Made by a program: the position numbers and the translations under genes. The notes beneath the pieces were generated by a model that was given only the letters and a program-made list of their open reading frames with translations, searched no databases and was not told the origin of the DNA. Of a DNA stretch of 32,500 nt, positions 22,490 to 32,500 are shown in pieces. The stretch is from Chrysomallon squamiferum (Eukaryota > Mollusca > Gastropoda > Neomphalida > Peltospiridae): contig CM022674.1 of NCBI GenBank assembly GCA_012295275.1, positions 3,253,242 to 3,285,741 of the forward strand, in the 5' to 3' direction. The first letter of the stretch is position 1; each line of letters opens with the position of its first letter.

Positions 22490-22905
22490 AGGCGTTGTAT
22501 TTCTGCAAGGTATTGTTATATATTCTGCTCGACCCAAGTATTGTTATATGTTCTACAGCCTTGTAGTGTTATATATAAGCTGGTATTACTAAGCTGATGT
22601 TGTTACATGTTCAGCATATGTAGACTTTGTTTGCGCTGATATTTTCTGCATACCTATTGCATAACGAACAGTATTTTCTTCAAACCAGCATCTGCTGAAC
22701 TGATCATATAATTTAGATACAATTGTTGAACGGATAATGTTATCTACAAAACTTATTAAAAACGTATAAAGGACTATTACATTCTACAAATCCTACGTCT
22801 GTTAAATGGATATTACTTTCTGCACACCTACCTATCATTTGATGAATGGATGCTGTGTTCTACGTAGCTAGATACTACTGAAAGAATACGATTTTCTACA
22901 CAACT
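22490..22905. repeat. Decayed tandem repeat, about 38-42 bp period
   Basis: Phrases such as GTATTGTTATATRTTCT, ATTACWTTCTRCA and GAATGGAT recur at roughly 40-bp spacing, heavily diverged. Boundaries are approximate. Confidence 0.35.
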
Positions 22906-23536
22906 ATTTATTTATTTATTTATTTATTTATTAAATCCTGGTAAACTGTTGTTGTTTTTCTTGTTTTTTTTTTAAATCAGTTTATTGCTATTACGACAAA
23001 TACAACGCAGTAATATATTCATATTCCGGCAGCGTATAATGAACGGTTGTTGGTTGCATCTTTACCAACCAACTACGACGACGTACAAACACCATCACAC
23101 TGAAAGTTAATTAATTGCAAGAGTTTAGCGAACTCTGCTCAACCTCTTCAACACTGTTCACGTTTCCCCAGACTTGAAAATTAATATTTTATATTCGGAA
23201 TTTGCCGCTTTGAGAACGTTCTGAAAGAACCTTCGCTCAGCTGGAAAGCAATGACGGCAGCACTTACTAAACAACTTGTTATTATTTGTACGGACACCGT
23301 GAACCGTGCGTAGACAATCTGGAGTTAAACCGACAGGAAGGAATTAACGCCTGGACTGACATCTGTCGTGTTCTACACGTGTTTGTGTGCGTGTGTATAT
23401 GTGTGTTGTGTGTGTGTGTATCTCTGTTCCTTTCACTGAAATTCTATCTGGTTCGTTTAGAACGGTTACGCTGGCTACAAAGTTCGTGATTACAAATAAA
23501 GTGTTTGGTAAGGATTCATTTTTATAAGGCTTTGGC
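22906..23536. other. Non-coding stretch with a small hairpin
   Basis: A TTTA run lies near 22905-22933. GTTGGTTG (23049-23056) and CAACCAAC (23066-23073) can pair around a 9-base loop. The 67-residue frame at 23286 includes a GT microsatellite and was not accepted. Confidence 0.4.
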
Positions 23537-23883
23537 ATATGAATTGTGAAATTTTTTTTTTTTTTTTTCTTCTGAATAGTGAAACGTACTTTTGTCTACT
23601 GAATCGGGAAACCTATTTTTCTACTGCACTGTGAAACCTATTTCGCGAAACCTATTTTGTTACTGAACTGTGAAACCTTCTTTTTTTTTTGTCTGCTGAA
23701 TTGCGAAAACTATTTCGTCTACTGAACTGTGAAACCTATTTCGTCTACTGAACTGTGAAACCTATTTTGTCTCCTGAACTGTGAAACCTGTTTTGTTACT
23801 GAACTGTGAAACCTATGTTGTCTACTGAATTGTGAAATCTATTTTTTTTTTCTTCTGCTGAATTGTTGAAAGTGTTTCGTTGT
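23537..23883. repeat. 26-bp minisatellite array A
   Basis: The unit is about CTACTGAACTGTGAAACC plus a TATTTTGT tail, with around 12 copies. Some copies have expanded T runs (23552-23568, 23680-23690, 23840-23850). Related to array B. Confidence 0.85.
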
Positions 23884-24034
23884 GTTATATTCTGAGCTGT
23901 GATGGTTGTTCTGGCTGCTGACAGTCGGGCCTGGCTACAAATCTCTGATAGCTGTTGTTTTTCTGTTCAGCTGTAATCATCATGGACATGAAACCGCTGT
24001 ATCGGCAACTGAGCAATTCTTGACTACTTACTTT

Positions 24035-24425
24035 AAACACATGTTTTGGCTACTGAACTACAACATATGTTTTGGCTACTGAACTACAACAAATGTTTTG
24101 GCTACAGAACTACAACACATGTTTTGGCTACAGAACTGCAACAAATGTTTTGGCTACTGAACCTCAACAAATGTTTTGGCTACTGAACTATAACACATGT
24201 TTTGGCTACAGAACTACAACAACGTTTTGGCTATTGAACTGTAACACATATTTTGGCTTTTGAACTGTAACAGATGTTTTGGCTACTGAACTATAACAAA
24301 ATATTTTGCTTCTGAACTATAACAAATGTTCTGGCTTCATAACTATTACAGACGATTTGACTATTGAACTGTATGAAATGTTTTGGCTACTAATCTCTAA
24401 CTTTCCTTTCGCCTGCTGAACTGTT
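24035..24425. repeat. 26-bp minisatellite array B
   Basis: The unit is about TTTTGGCTACTGAACTACAA plus CACATG, with around 14 copies that degrade toward the right end. It shares TTTTGKCTACTGAACT with array A. The 63-residue frame at 24072-24263 is a shifting translation of the 26-bp unit. Confidence 0.88.
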
Positions 24426-25312
24426 CACAGATCTTGGTTACGGATCTTTCTCCGCCATTTTTCTCCGGAACTGTCACAGAGCTTTAACTTCCGCATTCTT
24501 TTTTCTTTTTGTAATTATCATTTTTTTGATTACTGATCCTAAGAATAATAAATATAAACCACACAAAATGCTTTGCCAAAAGCTTATATCAAAAAATGTT
24601 ACAACTACGAGTCAGGATTATTTACGCAACAGACACTAACTGCGGAATTATCATCTTTGATTTGTTTATTTAAAAACGTTCGGACATTGAAATCGGTGGA
24701 ATGCCATGATGGTGAATTGTCCATCATCTTAGAAAGTCGCCAACAACAAAGGACAGTACACTGACCACGTCAGAATGCACGTGTGGTGGGTTTTGAAGGT
24801 AATATGTTTAACTATTTCTTGCGTCGTACTCGTTTAGTTGACGTAGATCGAACGAGGTCTGAGGATAATGTAAATAATCTGTTCATTCATTTATTATTAT
24901 TTGATTATTGATACTTTATTTATTTATTTATTTGTTTATTTATTTGCATTTTTATTTATTTATATATATTTTTAATTAATTAATTAATTTATTATTATTA
25001 TTTTAATAGTATTAGTATTAGTATTATTAGGGTTAGTATTATCTGTTGTTGTTGTTGTTGTTGTTGTCGTCATCTGTGTTTCTCCACTTCTTTGTCAAAG
25101 ACTACGAAACGTGTCACTTGTTTCCTATTAATGATTCTTTTCTGCCAACTAAAACGAACAATCCATTCTGATTTTATCATGTAATGAAAATCTTTCATTT
25201 AGCTTTTAATAATGATTCAAATTACAATTTGCCGAGCTGTTACGGAACAGTATTTAATTATTTTACATAATCCTTGCCCTTAAAGTTTTTATCAAATCTT
25301 AGAACTGTTATT
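24426..25312. other. Non-coding stretch
   Basis: Holds TTTA, TTAA and TTA-type runs near 24915-25045 and (GTT)7 near 25046-25067. A 63-residue frame at 24573-24764 starts only at a non-ATG codon and was not accepted. Confidence 0.4.
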
Positions 25313-25498
25313 CAGACAGTCAGGCGATCAGACAAAGAGATAGACACACAGACAGAGACAGTCAGACTGATACGTTGATAGAGACGTAGATAGAGAGTAG
25401 TCAGGGAAGCAGGCAGAGAAAGACAAACGGACGAAGTGACAGACAGACAGACAGACAAAGAGACCGACGCACAGACAATCAAACTGATAGATAGATAC
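25313..25498. repeat. Degenerate (GACA)n/(GATA)n with 123-bp duplication
   Basis: GACAAAGAGA starts at 25331 and again at 25454. Related text follows both, ending in CTGATA-type sequence. Confidence 0.6.
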
Positions 25499-25536
25499 TA
25501 CTAATGCATTCACATTCATTTAAAAGTTTGGGATAA

Positions 25537-25954
<418 letters not shown>

Positions 25955-26148
25955 TTATTTATTTGAATAGTATCTACCTTCAGTTTATAAATTTATAAAA
26001 GGTTACGCCCGTTTGCGTTTATGAGAAGATAAATAAATAATTAACACTGAAACTACATCAGGAATATTAGATGTCTGAACCTCAATAGCCGATTATAAAA
26101 CAAACTGTCAGTTTATTGTAATGGCCTCTAATCTATCTGTAGAAAATA

Positions 26149-26294
26149 ATAGTAGAAATAGTAGTAGTAGTAGTAATAGTAGTATAATAGTAGTAGTAGT
26201 AGTAGTAGTAGTAGTAATAGTAGTATAGTAGTAGTAGTAGTAGTAGTAGTAGTAATAGTAGTAGTATAGTAGTAGTAGTAGTAGTAGTGGTAGA
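26149..26294. repeat. (TAG)n microsatellite, interrupted
   Basis: TAG trinucleotides with TAA variants. Minus-strand frames give poly-Y/T/L artefacts. Confidence 0.94.
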
Positions 26295-26309
26295 TATACT
26301 ACTAATAAA

Positions 26310-26379
26310 ATAGATAGATAGGTAGGTAGGTAGGTAAAGAGAGAGAGACAGAGAGAGAGATAGAGTGAGAGATAGATAG

Positions 26380-26478
<99 letters not shown>

Positions 26479-26500
26479 TGGATGGATGGATGGATGGATA
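26310..26500. repeat. (GATA/GGTA)n, (GA)n, (TA)17, (GA)28, (GATG)6
   Basis: Compound repeat. TA covers 26384-26418, GA covers 26418-26474, and GATG tetramers run to 26500. Confidence 0.94.
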
Positions 26501-26590
26501 TAGGATACACAGGTAAACAGAGAGACACAGAAATAGAAATAGATATGTAGATAAATCGATACGCCGATATGTAGAAATTTAGACAGATAG

Positions 26591-26648
26591 GTTTATTTAT
26601 TTATTTATTTATTTATTTGTTTATTTATTTATATATTTATTTATTTGT

Positions 26649-26703
<55 letters not shown>

Positions 26704-26716
26704 TTTGTTTGTTTTT
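26591..26716. repeat. (TTTA)30 microsatellite
   Basis: TTTA tetramers with occasional TTTG and TATA variants. Confidence 0.95.
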
Positions 26717-27070
26717 CAGTTTATTTCAGCATTTATTTTCAGTGCATTCTTTTAACATCGAAGCCATTTAATTCAACTTTTATTTAGAATCAGGAAATTA
26801 ATGAATTACACGTGCTCTCTTCAGTATACGTATTCCAGACTTCGTGTCTACTAACTTCATTTGTGACTGAATTGTGCATTTGAAAAACTACAGTTTGTAA
26901 TTGCTATAGACTGCAGAATCCTGGGGCGTTGTAAATTACAGTTCAGAATTAAATTATAAATTTATAGCATTTATGTACCGGAGTCGTTGTGCCAGATGAT
27001 TGTATATTAACCATGTTTTTTAGCTAGATATCGAATTATTACATTCAGTCTATCGTGTGTCTTATTAAGT
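26717..27070. other. Non-coding stretch
   Basis: Unique sequence, no gene supported. Confidence 0.4.
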
Positions 27071-27700
<630 letters not shown>

Positions 27701-27882
27701 TATCTATCTCTCTTTACACAGATAGACTGATAAATAATAGATAAACATGTTTGTATATTTAAATAACGTCAGTCTATATCTCTGTGCTATTTAGCTATTT
27801 GCATGTCTTTATATTTGTCTGAGTCTAGAGGACGTTAAAAAACAGTCTTATACACACTTCAGATCTGATTAATAGTGTCTCA

Positions 27883-27885
<3 letters not shown>

Positions 27886-27972
<87 letters not shown>

Positions 27973-28022
27973 ATGTTTCTCCTGTTCTGTGTTCTCTTTG
28001 TTGTTGTTGTTGTTGTTGTTGT
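27886..28022. repeat. (CT)40 and (GTT)8
   Basis: CT covers 27886-27966. GTT trinucleotides cover 27999-28022. Confidence 0.95.
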
Positions 28023-28505
28023 TTCTCTATGTACATCTTTCTAAACATTTCACTGAGTATGTTTCTCTCTGTTTAATTTCCTCCTTCTCTCTTCATCACG
28101 TTCTCTCACGCTAAAATCTCATTACACATAGCCAAAGCTAGGTTCTCTAGATATGACCAAACCATGCGTTGGTGTCATTGAACTGGCTGAAGTTATATAC
28201 AACCAAAAAAAAAAAAAACGTCTTCTTTTGTAAATTAGCGATCACAGACACAAGCAGGTGTTACACAACTGAATAAAATCATTAAAGTTTACCGAGATTT
28301 CTCAGTTCTACAGTACACTTTTAGCCCAAAGTCATCAGCAAGTTACTGAAGTAGTGTCTGAATTACTGGCTCCAAAAATCTTCCTCCGTAAATCGAAGCA
28401 ATTATTTTTATTTCGCCATCGCCTTCAGCGTTATTTTCATTGTTAAACCCATACATCATTAAGGATGTATATCAGAAGATGGTTTAGTCTTTATAGCGCC
28501 TGTGC

Positions 28506-28508
<3 letters not shown>
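28023..28508. other. Non-coding stretch
   Basis: Unique, moderately GC-balanced sequence. No open frame or splice pattern supported. Confidence 0.4.

Positions 28509-28509
<1 letters not shown>

Positions 28510-28589
<80 letters not shown>
28510..28589. repeat. (GA)40 microsatellite
   Basis: Uninterrupted GA dinucleotides. Confidence 0.95.
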
Positions 28590-28591
<2 letters not shown>

Positions 28592-29985
28592 AGTATAGCG
28601 ATTGTGATACGCTCAATATTTCGTAATATTTATTTGCTTTTAAAATGATATACGAACAGTTCCATAGTTTAAAGTTTATCTCTAATAACATTTGAAAAAT
28701 AATAATAATAAAAAAAATTAAAATTAATTTAACTTTTCGCATTATCTTAAAAGATTTTAATTAAAAATCTTACCGAATATTTTACCCTTCACTTGTTATC
28801 TTTAATATACAAAAACTCTTAGATTATCGATTGGTTTGGCCTTATGACTTGGGGCGTTAATTTAAGACACAAATCCTTCAAAGTGAGTAAGGTCATTATT
28901 GAAAGAAATTCCGACTACAGAAATATTAAACACTTTATTTTGTACCTTCATAAAGATTGGTCGTATACGTCGAGATCCATGTCTGGTAATTCTTGAAACG
29001 AGTCTCTCATTATAGGAGATACTAAATTCTGTACAACAAATTAAGGTGGACTGGGATTATTAATAATAATAAGACATGATAATGGCGGTAGTTAGGATGA
29101 AGCAGGTAGGTCGGAGAGAAAGAATGAATTCGAGTGTAGGTAAGGTGTGTTATGTTTCATTGACGGACTGAAGATGTATTTTAAGAGCAGATGTTGGTTT
29201 TTTTTGTGTGTGGTTTTTTCCCGATGTAGTATTATTGTAATATATGTTATTATGGGCCAATTATCAATACTGTATTGTCATGTAATATTTCGGTTAGTGT
29301 TTGCCGGTTTCGTTATAATGAAAACAAAATTTCTGTTTTTTTTGGGAGGTTTTGGGGTGTTTTTTTTTTGTGTTATATGTTTATTTATTTTTCTTAATTT
29401 TTGGATTATTATTATAATCTCAGAAGCCAAATTCATGGATTTTTGAAAGCTTTTTGTTCCGGTTTATTGTTGTTATAATTGCTGTTGTTATTGTTTTATT
29501 ATGTTGTTTTTTTATCGTCTAATTACTGATGTTTTAGAATATTTAGTTTTATTACAGAAATATCAACGTTTTTATATGTATATAATATAAACATGTTTTC
29601 TTTCCCAAATTATTATTTTTTTTTTTTTCATACACGTAAAAAGAAAAATTAATTTAATTTGTTTATCTTCTAAAGATAAAGAACCTTGATAGTTTTGTCC
29701 TTTCTGAGATTCAGTTAACTGGGCATGCGTGGGCATTTTCCCGTCACATCATTATTTCTTATTAATCAGTTTAATTACAGGCAGTGCATAGAGAGATAAT
29801 TAATATTCATGTTAAATCGAATTGACGTAATTGATGCAGGTAATTGCAATTCCTATTAAAATAGCAGAAGTGATTAATATTCTGATTAGCGTCATGTGCC
29901 TGTTTACGTCAAAGTTGTAATTTCTGTACGTTTGTTGCCTGGTTAATTTAGACCGCTGCAAAATTGTTTGCAAATATTTTTACTC
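28590..29985. other. Non-coding stretch with a homeodomain-type motif cluster
   Basis: Unique AT-rich sequence. A T/G-rich part (29147-29446) gives a hydrophobic 99-residue frame that was not accepted. TAAT-core motifs cluster at 29761-29889. Confidence 0.45.
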
Positions 29986-30056
29986 GTTATAAACGCGCGC
30001 GACACAGACATAGCGACATACACATATATGAAATTAATCGTGCATCATGCATGCAC

Positions 30057-30266
30057 ATATGCTCAGACGTAGATACATAAATACATACACAAACACAAAC
30101 ACACACACATACACACACATACATAAATTCATACGTAGATACATACACCCATACAGACATATAGCATACACACACACACATATACACACACATACATAAA
30201 TTAATACGTAGATACACACATCCATACAAACATATAGCATACACACATACATGCATACATATATTT
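30057..30266. repeat. CA-rich tract with 73-bp tandem duplication
   Basis: ACATAAATTMATACGTAGAT begins at 30121 and again at 30194. The copies match closely through CATATAGCATACACAC. CA and CATA repeats flank them. Confidence 0.8.
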
Positions 30267-30429
30267 TTACTTACATGACACTGTTACCAATGATTAGCAT
30301 AATATTGTTTTATCTTTTGCAAAACAAGAATTACTAAGTACAGATCTATTCATGATCCCTGACGACAGCATACTAGTATGACGTCATGACAATACCAACC
30401 AAAATTATAGTGCAAGCTTGTACGTAACT

Positions 30430-30545
30430 CTACGTATGTATGTAAGTATGATATATATATATATAGTATGTATGTATGTATTTATATATAGTATGTATGT
30501 ATATATTTATATATACATGTGTGTCTATATATATATATATATATG
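30430..30545. repeat. Mixed (TA)n/(GTAT)n tract
   Basis: Alternating TATATA and GTATGTAT runs. Confidence 0.9.
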
Positions 30546-30779
30546 CATATATGTTTCTACATTTATCTCAATGGTTCATAATATTAAAACAGGGTCGACT
30601 ATGTGAACTCATTTTGACAAAACGGGAAATATACTGCGTTATTATGGATACAAAACTAATCAGTGTTTGTCGGATTTACAATTAAATATACGACAAGCAA
30701 GGCGAAAAAGAGATGAAATTTGGTGCCATGTTGTAAATTTAAGACTTCAATTCGAGTGGATATTGTTTTAACAGATTGT

Positions 30780-30782
<3 letters not shown>
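30546..30782. other. Short unique segment
   Basis: No gene seen. The frames that cross it are extensions of the flanking repeats. Confidence 0.35.
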
Positions 30783-30846
<64 letters not shown>

Positions 30847-30920
30847 CCTCCCTCCCTCTCTCTCCTCCCTTTCTCTCCTCCCTCTCTCTCCTCCCTTTCT
30901 CTCCTCCCTCTCTCTCTCTC
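30783..30920. repeat. (CT)29 and (CTCC/CCCTTT)n
   Basis: Pure CT to 30841, then interrupted CTCC and CTCCCTTTCT units to 30920. Confidence 0.94.
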
Positions 30921-31489
30921 ATCATTTTTATACAACGACCTGTCTAAATAATAACAACAATATTTGTATAACCCATAACTTCTGTTCAAGTGAATGTATC
31001 ATCATTATCTTTGCTGACAATTAAACGCGAAAGTAATGTAGGATTTGCGTGTGACGTCTGACGTGTTTGCACGATACTACGTCATCATGAGGGGGGATAA
31101 AGAGAAGTAATTTTTTTTTTTTTTTTTTAAATCCTTGATTCACTGATTATACGGATAGACTATAAAGATATTCTGGTTCCTGTGCGAGACACGATACCAG
31201 GAAACAGAGAAAGTGCCTGCTTCCATTCATCCCCACACAAGCTAGTTAATTTACTTGTGTACGAGCAACTGAACAACAAAAAAACGTTACTCAACAGTCG
31301 ACCACGGAAAGACGGGGGCTAGGCTTTGTCTCGCAGATAATCTCTGAAATGAAAATAGTATGAAAAGCTTCTAATGACCGTGTCTTCCGTTTTCTTCGAC
31401 AGGTTTATTCAAAACATTTAAATGCATTTTGTTTTCTTTCTTGTCTCTGAGATATTTTCATATGACGAAGACGTATTTGTAGCAATTTT
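30921..31489. other. Non-coding stretch with CRE-type site cluster
   Basis: TGACGTCT (31052), TGACGTGT (31059) and TACGTCA (31078) lie within 33 bp. Poly-T covers 31110-31128. No exon supported. Confidence 0.4.
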
Positions 31490-31952
31490 ATGTATGTAAT
31501 GTATGTATGTATGTATCAATGTGTGTTTGTATATATGTATGTATGTATGTATGTAATGTATGTATGTATGAATGTATGTAGGTATTTATGTATGTATGGA
31601 TATGTATGTATGTATGCATGTATGTAATGTATGTATGTATGTATGTATGTATGTATGTATGTATGTATGTATGTATGTATGTATGTATGTATGTATGTAT
31701 GTATGTATGTATGTATGTATGTATATGTATTTATGTATGTATGTATGTAATGTATGTATGTATGTATGTATGTATGTATGTATGTATGTATGTATGTATG
31801 TATGAATGTATGTATGTATGTAGGTATTTATGTATGAACGGATGTATGTGTGTGTATGTATGTATGTTTATAGGTATGTATGTAAGTATGTGTGTGGGTA
31901 TATGTATGTATGTATATATGGATTATGTATGTATGTATGTATGTATGTATAT
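31490..31952. repeat. (ATGT)n repeat, about 460 bp, interrupted
   Basis: GTAT/ATGT tetramers with GTAA, GAAT and TTAT interruptions. The cleanest part is 31625-31722. It gives a 154-residue CMYVCMYV frame that is an artefact. Confidence 0.96.
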
Positions 31953-32339
31953 AATATCTGTGACACTCACCGCATGCATACAAACAGACAAAAACACATA
32001 TATTAATTTAATTGGAAACACATCAAATCCTTTCTCCATCGATATAGGTTAGCTATGTCTTACATTTTCCATATGTCTGGCCTGAAAAAATGTAGGAGTC
32101 CTCAATAAACGGCGCCAGAATTTACATCTGCCAGGGTACAATAGACTGAGCCACTTCTCCTGTATACGTCACACTATAACAGTAAGCTGGTGGTAAACCA
32201 CTCTAAAGAGAAGCACCTGTATTTGACAGTTTAATGGAGTTTTGGTGAAGCTGGGAAGTGTCTAAACTAGCAAGTCGTAACTTCTTTACAAAACGTCCGT
32301 CAAATCGGTGCCAAACCGTTTCTTCAGTTTTAGCATGCT
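31953..32339. other. Unique terminal segment
   Basis: GC-balanced unique DNA with a small GTGGT/ACCAC hairpin near 32190-32201. No open frame or splice site I could support. Confidence 0.4.
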
Positions 32340-32384
32340 TCTTTTTATTTATTTATTTATTTATTTTTTTTAAATTTTTTAAAA

Positions 32385-32441
<57 letters not shown>

Positions 32442-32460
32442 TATTATTTTTTTTTTTTAT
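32340..32460. repeat. (TTTA)n, (TTA)16 and poly-T
   Basis: TTTA covers about 32343-32366, TTA covers about 32386-32434, then TA and T runs to 32459. Confidence 0.93.
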
Positions 32461-32500
32461 GGGGTGGATAATAACCAGTCAATTTAAATAAACTTAAGAT

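Noticed and set aside
23214-23234. Heat-shock-element-like GAACGTTCTGAAAGAACCTTC
   Set aside because: The inverted GAA/TTC blocks do not keep the required 2-base spacing throughout, and no gene start lies nearby.
24072-24263. Repeat protein with FGYRT/WLLNYNT units
   Set aside because: The unit is 26 bp, not a multiple of three. The apparent protein repeat is frame drift through the minisatellite.
24573-24764. 63-residue frame with ordinary amino-acid composition
   Set aside because: It opens at TTG with no in-frame ATG and lacks clear splice sites. Kept only as a remote possibility.
29147-29446. 99-residue hydrophobic frame resembling a multi-pass membrane protein
   Set aside because: The first codon is GTG. 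Hydrophobicity follows from T-rich DNA (Phe, Leu, Ile, Val codons), and no receptor motif or splice signal is present.
31572-32052. 154-residue CMYVCMYV frame
   Set aside because: It is the ATGT tetramer repeat read in frame and has no independent coding support.

Overview
This is animal genomic DNA, most likely from a mollusc and probably a coleoid cephalopod (octopus or squid type). The evidence is an intron-containing eukaryotic gene with a lophotrochozoan-looking protein, a very AT-rich background, and an extreme load of simple sequence repeats. By my reading the (CT)n/(GA)n tracts alone total about 1.6 kb, roughly 5% of the window. The species call is inference. There is no bacterial, plasmid or viral gene content.

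Layout. Positions 1-1458 hold the 3' end of one confidently recognised gene on the + strand: the last two coding exons (564-690 and 1386-1458) of TRAPPC4 (synbindin/Trs23), a core subunit of the TRAPP vesicle-tethering complex. A long 3' untranslated region probably follows, possibly to about 5575. The gene and its presumed UTR are almost free of CpG. CpG density rises abruptly at 5569, just downstream of an AATAAA at 5552, which looks like the footprint of gene-body methylation ending at the transcript end.

The remaining 27 kb (5576-32500) contains no gene I can name. It is CpG-retaining, AT-rich sequence carrying about 40 microsatellites, several minisatellites (25-bp array at 14240-14889; two related 26-bp arrays at 23537-24425; decayed arrays near 13.8-14.1 kb and 22.5-22.9 kb) and one well-defined 340-bp TA-flanked inverted-repeat element of pogo/Tigger type (21019-21358). 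A short array of CRE palindromes lies at 17566-17795.

Weak gene candidates in this part are a two-exon small gene (6883-6972 and 8310-8348), a signal-peptide-like ORF (11621-11836), a 66-residue ORF (17891-18091) and a minus-strand open fragment (25763-25954). All are offered at low confidence. Most long open frames here are microsatellite translations (RERERE, SLSLSL, YIYIYI, poly-I, poly-N, CMYVCMYV) and were rejected as genes.
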